NCBI GenBank assembly: GCA_964431545.1
Contig: CAYSLC010000048.1
Span: 1 to 27,814, forward strand
Source of the DNA: CAYSLC01 sp964431545
GTDB lineage: Bacteria > Desulfobacterota > Desulfobacteria > Desulfobacterales > JAABSP01
Direction of reading: 5' to 3'
Length of the DNA stretch: 27,814 nucleotides
The notes beneath the pieces were generated by a model. It ran no database searches, was not told the origin of the DNA, and saw only the letters and a list, made by a program, of their open reading frames with translations. Position 1 is the first letter of the stretch. Each line of letters opens with the position of its first letter. The position numbers and the translations under genes are program-made. Shown here piece after piece: positions 16,523-24,690 of the stretch.

Positions 16523-17357
16523 GGGGAAGACGGCCCGCCGGGGATAGGGGCCGGGCCACCGGCCTTCCGATGAGTTCCGACAGCGCCCACACGGCGTACC
16601 CGCGGCGGGCCAGACCGCCCAGGAGGCGGTCGATCTCCCCCAGCCAGGGCCCCACCATCCCCCCATCCGGGGGCCGGACATCGTGGAGGGCGATGATGTC
16701 ATCCGGCCGAACCCGGTCCAGGATCCGCCCGGACAGCCGCCCGATCCGCCGATTCCCCCAATCCCCGGCCCGACAGGTGAATGTCAGATTGTAAAGCCCC
16801 AGTTCCCGGAGAACCCCCCCGAGCCTCGGGTTGGTGATCCCCACCGGGGGCCGGAAGGCCAGGGGGGCCACCCCGAAGGACGCCAGGGCCGCCTGTCCGC
16901 CGGCGATCTCCCGTTTCAGCGCCCCCCTCGACCTTAGCATGATCAGATTGTCATGGCGGTAGGTGTGGTTCCCCACGGCATGTCCCCGGTCCAGAATCGA
17001 CCGGACCAGACCGGGATGCCGATCGACCTTCCGGCCCACCACGAAGAAGGTGGCCGGCGCCCCGCGGCGGTGGAGGAGCCGGAGGAGCGCAGGGGTGGTG
17101 GCCGGGTCGGGGCCGTCGTCGAAGGTAAGGGCCACGGCCCGCCGTCCGGAGGATCCCCGGCAGACGGTGGGCAGGAAGAGACCGTACCGGGGAAGGAAGG
17201 GGGCCGCCCCGCAGAGGATCAGAAACATCGTCAGGGGGACGACCACGAGCGGCGGAGCCGCGGGGAGCAGGCCGAGCGCCACGAGGTGGGCCCCGATCCC
17301 GGCCCATTCCACGGGGGCGGGCCGGTACCGACCCCGAAGGGGGGCCCCCGAAGGCAT
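16494..17357 (-). CDS. Membrane-anchored NodB-type polysaccharide deacetylase
   Basis: This 287-residue protein has one or two N-terminal hydrophobic segments (about 18-52) followed by a NodB/carbohydrate esterase 4 domain (about 72-265). Motifs: TFDDGPD (78-84, metal/base aspartates), H131-T-Y-R-H135 (metal histidines), RPPVG (169-173) and the LHDV histidine motif (224-227). Family role: metal-dependent removal of N- or O-acetyl groups from a surface polysaccharide, or from a lipid-linked or small sugar substrate. The domain probably faces the periplasm. The start ATG at 17357 has GGGAGG almost adjacent, so a slightly later start is possible. It lies 17 bases after the exporter-methyltransferase gene and is the last gene of that minus-strand unit. 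Confidence 0.92.
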   Translation of the reverse strand: MPSGAPLRGRYRPAPVEWAGIGAHLVALGLLPAAPPLVVVPLTMFLILCGAAPFLPRYGLFLPTVCRGSSGRRAVALTFDDGPDPATTPALLRLLHRRGAPATFFVVGRKVDRHPGLVRSILDRGHAVGNHTYRHDNLIMLRSRGALKREIAGGQAALASFGVAPLAFRPPVGITNPRLGGVLRELGLYNLTFTCRAGDWGNRRIGRLSGRILDRVRPDDIIALHDVRPPDGGMVGPWLGEIDRLLGGLARRGYAVWALSELIGRPVARPLSPAGRLPPMTRRSPEG

Positions 17358-17374
17358 GACCTCCCGGCCGCGGC

Positions 17375-20300
17375 CTACGTCTTTCGGGCGTGGAACCAGA
17401 TCAGCTCCTCATTGCCGCCCGAGGGCAGAGTCTCCAGGACCTCGAACCCAAAGCGGGCCAGGGCCCCGGCCACCCCCCCGGCCGCGCGGGGATGGGTCCT
17501 CTTTCCGGACAGCTTGAGCCCCAGGACCTGGAGCCGCCACGTCCAGGAGGGTCGCCCCCGGGGCGGCGCGACCACCGCCCGGAGGAGCAACCGTCCCCCG
17601 GGGGTCAGGGCGTCCCGGAGGGCGGACAGGGAAGCGCCGAGAGCCGTGTCGTCCAGGAAATGGATCATGTCGAGCACGAGGGCCAGGTCGACCGGTTCCG
17701 GAACCTCCGGGATCTCCGGTGCCCGTCCGATCCGGGCCTCCCCCCGTCCTCCCCAGGCGAAGGCAGCGATCCGGACCCGTTCGGGGTCGGGGTCGATGCC
17801 GCGGACCGTGGCCCCGGGGAACCGCTCCAGGAGCCAGCACCCCGGCACGCCGTAGCCGCAGCCGATGTCCACCGCCGTCTTCACGGGCGTGCCGCCCTCC
17901 AGGAATCGGTCCAGCTCCCCGAACAGGGGATCGAGGCGGAGCTTGAACCGGACGAAGAGCCTCGGGTATCCCTCCCGATGGCGATACCGGCGCCGGACCC
18001 GCTCCGGCAGGGGTCGGCTCCGGTCGACCGGCTCCGGCGCTTTTCGGAAGAGCCGCGAAAGGATCGGCGGCAGGATGAGGATCGCCCCGGCCAGGGCGTA
18101 GCCGATGCCGAGAAAAGAGGTGATCCCCGCGCTCCGCAGCAGGGTGTGCTCCGAGAAATAGAGGACCCCGAAGCCGATCAGGGTGGAGGCGGCGGCCATG
18201 GTGACGGCGACATGGATGAGGATCACGGCGGGATCGGTCCCATCCGCGTACCGCTGGTGGGCACGGACCAGGTAGATGGCGTAGTCGATCCCCATGCCGA
18301 ATACCACGATGGCCAGCATGAGCCCCGGAATGTCCATGGGCCGGCCCATCAGGCGGAGGGTCCCCAACGTGGCGGCCAGGGCGAAGACCACCGGCAGCAG
18401 GGAAAGGCCCGCGAGCCGCCAGTCGAAAAAGAAGAGGAACAACAGGCCGACCACGGCCAGCCCCACCAGGAGGACCATTCTCGCAAAGGTGGAAAAGAGC
18501 AGGTCCCCGAGGCGGCGGGAGAAGTGGGCCGGGTCGAAGACCCGTCCCACGTCGCCGTACCGCCGGTGGAAGGCGGCCGGATCATGGTCCGGCCCGGGGG
18601 TGAGGGTGGAAAACTGGCTCCACCGGCCGGAACCGGGGTCCGGCCGGATGGCCAGCAGCGGGAAGAGGGTTTCGGGAACCGGTCCCGGGTCCGGGGCCCG
18701 GTAGTCGGGATGCAGGCAAGCCAAGAAGGGCGCGAACGCGTCGGCGGTAAAGCCCAGGTCGAGGCCGGCCGACGTCAGCCGATCCGCCACCGCCGCCGTC
18801 CGCCCGGGGGTCCAGAAGGCCCGCCAATCCGAATGATTGGACTGGCGCCGCTCCGGCCCTGGAAAGATCATGGCCGGGACGAACCCGCCGGCCAGCCGCT
18901 CCTTTGCGAGATCCGACTCGGCCAGGTCGAGCAGCCGGTCCCACCGGGTCCGGAGGCCCGGAAGGGAGTCCGCCTCGGTCATCACGTGGATCTTGGTGAA
19001 GATCTCCGTCCCCCAGACCCGTCCCAGCAGATCCTCCGCAGCCGCGGTCTCCCGGCTCACCGTGTTCATGGCGGTCAGGTCCACCCGGAAGTGGGGCCGG
19101 GCCAGGGGGATCATGGCCAGGCCGAAGACCAGGGCGGCGGCGGCCCCCTTCCCGCCGAAGGAAAAGAGCCGGACCACCACCCTCCGCAGCGGCAGGGGCC
19201 GGTCCGGTCCCGGCGGAAGCTCCGGAAAGATCCCCGGAAACCCCAGGTGGACGAAGAGGAAGGAGAACCCGATCCCCAGGGCGGTGAAGAGCCCCAACTG
19301 CCGGAAGATGGGAAAGTCGCTGAAGTAGAGGGAGCCGAAGGCGCCCATGGTGGTCAGGGCCGCGAGGAGCCCCACGGCCCGGATCTCCCGGGACGCCGCC
19401 TCCCCCCGGCTCGCATGGGGCCGGTCGAGAAAGAGGAGGTAGGCGATGCCGTGGTCCACGGTGATGGAGATGAGGGCCCCGCCGAAGCCCAGGGCCATGA
19501 TGGAGAGTCGTTCATGGACCAGGGCGCAGACGAAAAAGGCGGCCGCCGTGCCCGCCAGGGCCGGCAGAAAAGCGAGAAGACCGATCCACGGCCGGGGGAA
19601 GGCGAACAGGAGCAGGACGGCGATGCCGAGCGCCGCCAGGAGGATGGCCCGCTTCACATCCCTCTTGGCGATCCGCTCGTTGTCCAGGGCGGCCCGGTAG
19701 GCGCCCACCGGGGTCAGGGTCGCCGGGTTCCCCTCCACCGATGAGAGTGTTTCGAGATCCTCGGCGATCACCGCCAGCGCATCGGCCAGCCGGGCGGCAA
19801 AGGCGGTGTCGGTCCCCGACACCGACGGCGTCCCTGTGATCAGCAGATGACGGCCGTCCGTGGAGAGGAGCTTTCCCTTGTGGAACCGCACGTCGGCGGC
19901 CGGCGCAAGTTGGTAGAGCCGGGCCAGCACCAGGTCCGACAGCCCCAGGGGATCCTTCCCGATGAAGGGGGTCCGGCCGATGGCGGCCAGCTCGAACAGA
20001 TCGGCGCGGAGGGCAGCCAGCCGCTCCCGGATCCGTCCGGGCGCAAGACGGGGGGCCACCTTTTCCCGGAGCTGCCGGTCGGTGAAGAGGACCGGCAGGT
20101 GGTCGGCCACGTGGGCCATCAGATCGGGGAACCCCCGCCGGAGGGACCCCATTCCCACCTCCGTGAAGAGGCCGCTGTCCCGAAGCCGGCCCTCCACCCT
20201 CTCCCCGTACGCGGCCAGAAGATCCGGATCGGGCCGGGAGAGTCCGATATCGATGACCATCCGGTCCTGTACGGGGTGGTTTCGGAAGATGTACCCCGCA

Positions 20301-20446
20301 TCGGCGATCACCGGGTCGTCTCCGGGAAGGTACCTTGTGACGTCGGTGTCGATCTCCACGAAGGCGAACCCCGCGGCCGCCAGAAGGCCGATGGCGGCGG
20401 CCGTCAAAAACAGCCGCGGCAGATCGCAGCCGGCCGGCTTATTCAT
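17375..20446 (-). CDS. MMPL/RND-type exporter fused to a C-terminal SAM methyltransferase
   Basis: This is a 1023-residue protein. The exporter part has an N-terminal membrane helix (about 11-30), a large periplasmic loop, a block of helices including GGALISITVDHGIAYLLFL, a second large loop, and a second helix block with GMGIDYAIYLVRAH, the MMPL/RND signature. After the last helix and a basic linker, residues from about 840 form a class I methyltransferase with DIGCGYG near 860, GIDPDPERV, LVLDMIHFLDD and LTPGGRLLLRAV. The frame is open without break across the junction. The start is ATG 20446, whose ATGA overlaps the glycosyltransferase stop. The open frame continues upstream, but that stretch is shadow of the glycosyltransferase. 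MMPL exporters of this kind move lipids or polyenes. The cargo and the methyl acceptor are unknown. Confidence 0.9.
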   Translation of the reverse strand: MNKPAGCDLPRLFLTAAAIGLLAAAGFAFVEIDTDVTRYLPGDDPVIADAGYIFRNHPVQDRMVIDIGLSRPDPDLLAAYGERVEGRLRDSGLFTEVGMGSLRRGFPDLMAHVADHLPVLFTDRQLREKVAPRLAPGRIRERLAALRADLFELAAIGRTPFIGKDPLGLSDLVLARLYQLAPAADVRFHKGKLLSTDGRHLLITGTPSVSGTDTAFAARLADALAVIAEDLETLSSVEGNPATLTPVGAYRAALDNERIAKRDVKRAILLAALGIAVLLLFAFPRPWIGLLAFLPALAGTAAAFFVCALVHERLSIMALGFGGALISITVDHGIAYLLFLDRPHASRGEAASREIRAVGLLAALTTMGAFGSLYFSDFPIFRQLGLFTALGIGFSFLFVHLGFPGIFPELPPGPDRPLPLRRVVVRLFSFGGKGAAAALVFGLAMIPLARPHFRVDLTAMNTVSRETAAAEDLLGRVWGTEIFTKIHVMTEADSLPGLRTRWDRLLDLAESDLAKERLAGGFVPAMIFPGPERRQSNHSDWRAFWTPGRTAAVADRLTSAGLDLGFTADAFAPFLACLHPDYRAPDPGPVPETLFPLLAIRPDPGSGRWSQFSTLTPGPDHDPAAFHRRYGDVGRVFDPAHFSRRLGDLLFSTFARMVLLVGLAVVGLLFLFFFDWRLAGLSLLPVVFALAATLGTLRLMGRPMDIPGLMLAIVVFGMGIDYAIYLVRAHQRYADGTDPAVILIHVAVTMAAASTLIGFGVLYFSEHTLLRSAGITSFLGIGYALAGAILILPPILSRLFRKAPEPVDRSRPLPERVRRRYRHREGYPRLFVRFKLRLDPLFGELDRFLEGGTPVKTAVDIGCGYGVPGCWLLERFPGATVRGIDPDPERVRIAAFAWGGRGEARIGRAPEIPEVPEPVDLALVLDMIHFLDDTALGASLSALRDALTPGGRLLLRAVVAPPRGRPSWTWRLQVLGLKLSGKRTHPRAAGGVAGALARFGFEVLETLPSGGNEELIWFHARKT

Positions 20447-21165
20447 GCCAGCAGCCAGAGGAGGGCGGCGAGGATCACGGCGGCGTGGGCGGCCACGATG
20501 GCGGAAAGGTGCCGATGGTGGAGCTCGTTGAGCCGCTGGAGGCGGTGGAGGCCCCCGCAGAGCCGCCGGAACCGGTCCAGGGGCAGATACCGCTCGTTGT
20601 CCGACGGGGAGGCGTCCTGGAAGGCGAAAGCCGGATAGATCGCGAAGGTCCGGGCGTCCGGAAGGTCCCTCAGGGTATCGTCGAAGGGGACCCCGCGCCA
20701 GGGCATGGCCGTCAGCCGCCGGGCCATCCCCTGTTCCACCGCATAGGCGTGGGTGAGGCTCCGGTAGCGGACCGCCCGGACACACGGGTGTGCCGTGGAT
20801 CGGCTCCACCGGACCATGCACCCGAAAAAAAGGAGGTCCCACCGGTCCCGCCCTTGCAGAAAGGCGACGGCATCGCCCAGGGCCCGGGAATCGAACCGGC
20901 CGAAGAGGACATCGTCCTCGAAGATCACCGTCCGCTCCGCCCCGGAGGCCAGGGCGCGCTCCATGCAGGCGAGGTGGGATTCATAGATCCCCCGTTCCGG
21001 ATCGGTGGGGTGCTTCTCGACGATGAAAAACTCCACTTTCCCCGCCAGTCCCACGGTTCCGAAGCGGTGTCGGGCCGCATCCCGGCGGTCGGTCCGTTGA
21101 TCCACGGAGATACAGAAGAACCGGTCGAAGCAGCCCCAGAACGCGGGGAGGGCGTCGCGGTTCAA
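20443..21165 (-). CDS. Family 25 (LPS-type) glycosyltransferase with C-terminal membrane helix
   Basis: This 240-residue protein has the GT25 pattern: FFCISVDQRTDRR near the N-terminus, GIYESHLACMERAL (59-72), the nucleotide-sugar/metal motif VIFEDDVLF with E83-D84-D85, and a later HAYAVEQGMARRL segment. The C-terminal 20 residues (SAIVAAHAAVILAALLWLLA) are a hydrophobic helix, unusual for this family, which would hold the enzyme on the membrane. The start is chosen as TTG 21165 because GGGAGG precedes it by six bases and homology-like sequence begins there. An in-frame ATG at 21345 would add 60 residues of unlikely composition. Its stop overlaps the exporter start by four bases. Confidence 0.85.
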   Translation of the reverse strand: MNRDALPAFWGCFDRFFCISVDQRTDRRDAARHRFGTVGLAGKVEFFIVEKHPTDPERGIYESHLACMERALASGAERTVIFEDDVLFGRFDSRALGDAVAFLQGRDRWDLLFFGCMVRWSRSTAHPCVRAVRYRSLTHAYAVEQGMARRLTAMPWRGVPFDDTLRDLPDARTFAIYPAFAFQDASPSDNERYLPLDRFRRLCGGLHRLQRLNELHHRHLSAIVAAHAAVILAALLWLLA

Positions 21166-21171
21166 GACGAT

Positions 21172-21177
21172 CCTCCC
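21172..21177 (-). promoter_or_regulatory. Ribosome-binding site deciding a TTG start
   Basis: On the minus strand GGGAGG is followed, six bases later, by TTG AAC CGC GAC. No ATG or GTG is near in this frame. This is the reason for starting the glycosyltransferase at 21165 rather than 60 codons upstream. Confidence 0.55.
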
Positions 21178-21437
21178 GCCGGCCCTGGGGCACGGGAAAA
21201 AACCCCTTCCCTTGGTCCGGGATCTCGGTGTATGATGCCCCTTTTTCGAGGTTTCCGTAGGATTCGACAGAAGACGTGGCGCGGTATCATGTGTTCCCTG
21301 ACTTCTCTTCCCCAAGACGGCCCCGGCGGCGGGTCCGGAGTTCACCGGAACTTACCGGGTCGACGGAAAAAAGTAAACCCCGATTTCTCTTTCCGCGGGT
21401 TCCGAACCGGGGGCTGGCGGAAGACGACGCGCAACCA
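21178..21437 (+). other. Divergent intergenic region between glycosyltransferase and small membrane protein
   Basis: About 260 bases separate the two divergent starts and must hold promoters for both units. On the plus strand TATGAT at 21231-21236 is a good -10 box, but no good -35 box lies at the right distance. On the minus strand I see no convincing pair. GGG-A6-CCC around 21195-21206 is a small palindromic A-tract. The frame of the small membrane protein is open through part of this region, but the translation is arginine/proline-rich and not convincing as protein. Confidence 0.35.
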
Positions 21438-21842
21438 ATGAGAGAGGCGAGGAGAGAGGCGAAAGCGGCCGTCCTCGAAAGACTGTTACGGATCGAGTTC
21501 GTCCGGGACGCCCTGGCGGATGGGGCCGACCTGAGCGCATTCCGGGATCCCCCCACCCCGAGGATCATCACCGGACTGATCATCATGGCGATCTCCTATG
21601 TCATCGGCTGGCCGGTCATCTCGGTCCTCGGCTTTCTGGCGTTCCGTCTGCGGGAGCCCTGGCTCGTCGCCGTGCTCGGTCCCATCGTCTACGGCGTCTC
21701 CCATCTCGCCTTCCTCTTGGGGGCCTACCTGGCCGGGGCCAAGTACACCCGGGCCCTCCTCCGCTGGGCCGCCCGCAAAGGGGTGGAGCGGCTGGCCGGC
21801 GGCCGTCCCGCCGGAGCTGAAAAGAGAGATGAAGCCCCATGA
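21438..21842 (+). CDS. Small integral membrane protein of unknown function
   Basis: This 134-residue protein has a charged N-terminal helix (MREARREAKAAVLERLLRIE), a hydrophobic stretch IITGLIIMAISYVIGWPVIS running into VLGFLAF (about 45-70), a second hydrophobic block VAVLGPIVYGVSHLAFLLGAYLAG (about 80-105), then a basic tail. It is probably an inner-membrane protein with two or three helices. I do not recognise a named family. ATG 21438 is preferred over upstream in-frame starts because the sequence before it is low-complexity. Its stop overlaps the radical SAM start (ATGA), so it is probably translated together with that enzyme and may anchor it or its product. Confidence 0.75.
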   Translation: MREARREAKAAVLERLLRIEFVRDALADGADLSAFRDPPTPRIITGLIIMAISYVIGWPVISVLGFLAFRLREPWLVAVLGPIVYGVSHLAFLLGAYLAGAKYTRALLRWAARKGVERLAGGRPAGAEKRDEAP

Positions 21843-23299
21843 AGATCGTCCTGGTCCATCCGGCGGGATCGAACTGGATCCCCGGCAAAAAAGATATCAC
21901 GGCCACGGCCAACCGGATGGCTCCCCTGGGGATCCTCTCCATGGCCGCCTACCTGGAGCGGGAAGGCCACGAGGTCCGGGTCCACGACTGCCTGGGGCCC
22001 CGGGCCCCGGACGGCGCCGCCGCCAACGCCCGACTGGTCCTGGACGCGGCGCCGGACTTGGTGGGGGTCTCCGCCACCACCGCCGGCTTCCTGGACGGCT
22101 ATGCCATGGCCGTCCGTATCAAGGAAGCCCGGCCCCAAACCCGGATCCTCTTCGGCGGGGTCCATGTCTCCGCCCTGGGAGCGGCCCTCTTGGAAGACTA
22201 TCCGGCCATCGACTACCTCTGCATGGGGGAGGGGGAAGGGGTGGCCGCGGACCTGGCGTCGGGGACCGATCCGGAACGGATCGACGGGCTGATCCATCGG
22301 AAGGACGGCCGGGCCGCGGCCGCCCCGCCCCGGAAGCCCCTGCCCGATCTGGACGCCCTCCCCTTTCCCGCCTACGAGAAGCTTTCGGGGTTCCCCCGGC
22401 GGTACCACCTTCCCCTGTTCAGCTATATCCGGACCCCCGGCGCCACCATGATCACCAGCCGGGGGTGTCCGTACCAGTGCTCCTACTGCGACCGGTCCGT
22501 GTTCAAGCGGAGCTACCGATACAATTCGGCGGCCTACATCCATGCCCACCTCAAATACCTCCGCCACCGGTTCGGGGTCCGGCACGTCAACATCTACGAC
22601 GACCTCTTCACGGCCCACCGGGACCGGATCACGGAACTGTGCGAGCTTCTGGCCGCCGAACCGCCGGGGATGCACTTCAACTGCGCCGTCCGGGTGGGCC
22701 ACGCCGACGACGAGCTGCTCCGGATGCTCAAAGAGGCGGGGTTCCTCCAGCTCTCGGTGGGGATCGAAAGCGGTGATCCGGACCTCCTGGCCGTCCACAA
22801 GCCGGGGGTCTACCTGGCGGAGGTCCGGGATACGGTCGCCCGGATCCAGGCCCACGGCCTCCGAGTCAAGGGGCTGTTCATGATGGGGCTGCCCGGCGAG
22901 ACCGTGGAATCGATCCGGCGGACCAGCGACTTCGTCCTCTCTTTGGGCTTGGACGACATGAACATGACCAAGTTCACCCCTTTCCCCGGAGCCCCGGTCA
23001 GCCGAACCATCGAGGCGGAGGGGACCCTCGACCCCGACTGGCGGAAGATGAACTGCCTCAACTTCGTCTTCGTCCCCAAGGGGATCGACTCCAAAGAGAG
23101 CCTCGACCAGCTCTACAACACCCACGTCAAGCGGTTCTACTCGGACCCGTCCTGGCGGCGGCGGTTCCGGAACCGGATCTGGCAACACCGGCGGAGCCTC
23201 CTCCACGGTCTGCGCCACCTGCCGGCCTTCCTGGCCGCCAAGCGGGCCTTCGAGCCGGACCCGGATCGACGCCCGGAATCCACGGAGGAGGCGCCGTGA
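21839..23299 (+). CDS. B12-binding domain radical SAM enzyme
   Basis: This 486-residue protein has an N-terminal Rossmann-like cobalamin-binding region (about 1-135: KIVLVHPAG, LGILSMAAYLEREGHEVRVHD, ILFGGVHVSALG) without the DxHxxG histidine motif, as usual for this radical SAM class. The radical SAM barrel follows, with cluster cysteines C210, C214 and C217 (SRGCPYQCSYCDRS), VNIYDDLFT, SVGIESGDPDLL and GLFMMGLPGET. The C-terminal 90 residues are basic and arginine-rich. Family members (BchE, HpnJ-like and P-methylase types) do methylations, ring closures and other difficult C-H chemistry. The substrate cannot be read. It is coupled to both neighbours by stop-start overlaps (21839-21842 and 23296-23299). 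Confidence 0.92.
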   Translation: MKIVLVHPAGSNWIPGKKDITATANRMAPLGILSMAAYLEREGHEVRVHDCLGPRAPDGAAANARLVLDAAPDLVGVSATTAGFLDGYAMAVRIKEARPQTRILFGGVHVSALGAALLEDYPAIDYLCMGEGEGVAADLASGTDPERIDGLIHRKDGRAAAAPPRKPLPDLDALPFPAYEKLSGFPRRYHLPLFSYIRTPGATMITSRGCPYQCSYCDRSVFKRSYRYNSAAYIHAHLKYLRHRFGVRHVNIYDDLFTAHRDRITELCELLAAEPPGMHFNCAVRVGHADDELLRMLKEAGFLQLSVGIESGDPDLLAVHKPGVYLAEVRDTVARIQAHGLRVKGLFMMGLPGETVESIRRTSDFVLSLGLDDMNMTKFTPFPGAPVSRTIEAEGTLDPDWRKMNCLNFVFVPKGIDSKESLDQLYNTHVKRFYSDPSWRRRFRNRIWQHRRSLLHGLRHLPAFLAAKRAFEPDPDRRPESTEEAP

Positions 23300-24690
23300 C
23301 CCCTTCGATGGGATCCGGATCGGTCCCGTCCGGCGCCGACCCGCTCCGGGATCGGATCACCCGGCTCCTTTCGGCCCCCGAAGGCCCGGACCGGCCGTTC
23401 GTCCTCTCCGGGCCTACCCGCGGGGAGGTTCTTCGGCTGGCGGCGGGACTCGCCCACGCCCTGCCCCCGGAGGCCGGGGCCGTCTGCCTGGCCACCGAGG
23501 AGAAGGGGCTGACGGCGGCCGCCCTCCTGGCCGCCCTGGCCACGGGAACCCATTTGATTCTGCCCCACGCCATGACCCCGTCCGCCCTGGCGGAGGTGGG
23601 GCGGACCCTCGGCATCCCCCATGGCGTCACCGACCGTCCGGAGATCCTGCCGCCGGAGATGGCGCCGATCGGCCCCTCCCCGGACGCCGGCCCCCGCCCG
23701 CCCCTCGTGCCCGCCGTGGGCCCGGACACCCCTTTGGTCGCCTTCTTCACCGGCGGCACCACCGGAGCGCCCAAGCGATGGTCCAAGACCCCCGGGAACC
23801 TCCTTGCCGAGGCCCTCTCCATCGTCCGGCGGTACCGGATCTCCCCCGGCGACCGGATTCTGGCCACCATCCCCCCCTACCACATCTACGGATTCCTCTT
23901 CGCGGTGCTGGCCCCGCTGGTGGCCGGGGCCGCCGTGGCCCCCGAGACCCCCACCTTTCCCGAGGAGATCCGCTCGATGATGGCGGACCGCCGCCCCACC
24001 CTCCTGGTGAGCGTGCCGGTCCACTACCGGATCATGAACGGGGCCCCGGCCCCCCGGGGGGCCCTGCGCCTGGCCGTCTCCTCGGCCGGAAAGCTCGCCC
24101 CCGAAGACGCCGAGGCCTTCCACCGCGAGACCGGCGTCGACCTGGTGGAGATCTACGGCTCCACCGAGACCGGCGGCGTCGCCGCCCGCTGCCGGGCGCG
24201 GGGGGAGACCGCCCTGACCCCCATCGACGAGGTCGCGTGGCGGATCGACGGCGACCGCCTCCGGGTCCGCTCCCCCTTCATCTCGCCCGACATCGAAACC
24301 GATGCGGAGGGGTTCTTCCTGACCGGTGACCGGGTGGCGCCGCTGGAAGGGGGCCGGTTCCATCTGTTGGGCCGGGCCGACAGCGTGGTCAAGGTGGGGG
24401 GCAAACGGGTCGACCTGGAGGCGGTCCGGGAGATCCTTTTGGACATCGAGGGGGTTACGGACGCGGCGGTGATCGCCCGGCCGGCGGCCGCGGGCCGGGA
24501 GACCGACATCCTGGCCGTCTACCAGGGGGAAGCCGATCCGGGGATCCTCAAAGGGGCCGTGGACGCGAAGCTGGGCACCGCCGCCGTGCCCCGGCGGCTC
24601 CGGCGGGTCGACCGGATCCCCGTCTCCTCCTCCGGCAAGCTCGATCACCGCTCCCTGGACGCCCTTTTCCGCCTTACCCCGGACGCCTGA
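23296..24690 (+). CDS. AMP-forming acyl/aryl ligase (ANL superfamily)
   Basis: This 464-residue adenylating enzyme is shorter than typical acyl-CoA synthetases (500-600). Motifs: the P-loop FTGGTTGAPK (151-160), PPYHIYGF (193-200), YGSTETGG (287-294), TGD (343-345), GRADSVVKVGGKRVDLEAVR (hinge) and the catalytic lysine K448 in SSSGKLDHRSL. It activates a carboxylic acid as acyl-AMP and passes it to CoA or a carrier protein. The start is GTG 23296, overlapping the radical SAM stop (GTGA). The compact size and a nearby MMPL exporter resemble the AMP ligase of aryl-polyene and xanthomonadin clusters, but this is inference and no acyl carrier protein is seen here. Confidence 0.9.
   Translation: MTPSMGSGSVPSGADPLRDRITRLLSAPEGPDRPFVLSGPTRGEVLRLAAGLAHALPPEAGAVCLATEEKGLTAAALLAALATGTHLILPHAMTPSALAEVGRTLGIPHGVTDRPEILPPEMAPIGPSPDAGPRPPLVPAVGPDTPLVAFFTGGTTGAPKRWSKTPGNLLAEALSIVRRYRISPGDRILATIPPYHIYGFLFAVLAPLVAGAAVAPETPTFPEEIRSMMADRRPTLLVSVPVHYRIMNGAPAPRGALRLAVSSAGKLAPEDAEAFHRETGVDLVEIYGSTETGGVAARCRARGETALTPIDEVAWRIDGDRLRVRSPFISPDIETDAEGFFLTGDRVAPLEGGRFHLLGRADSVVKVGGKRVDLEAVREILLDIEGVTDAAVIARPAAAGRETDILAVYQGEADPGILKGAVDAKLGTAAVPRRLRRVDRIPVSSSGKLDHRSLDALFRLTPDA

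Noticed and set aside
20447..20842. Upstream extension of the exporter-methyltransferase frame
   Set aside because: It overlaps the glycosyltransferase on the same strand and is Pro/Arg/Gly-rich. MNKPAG at 20446 leads directly into the first membrane helix, as expected for an MMPL protein.
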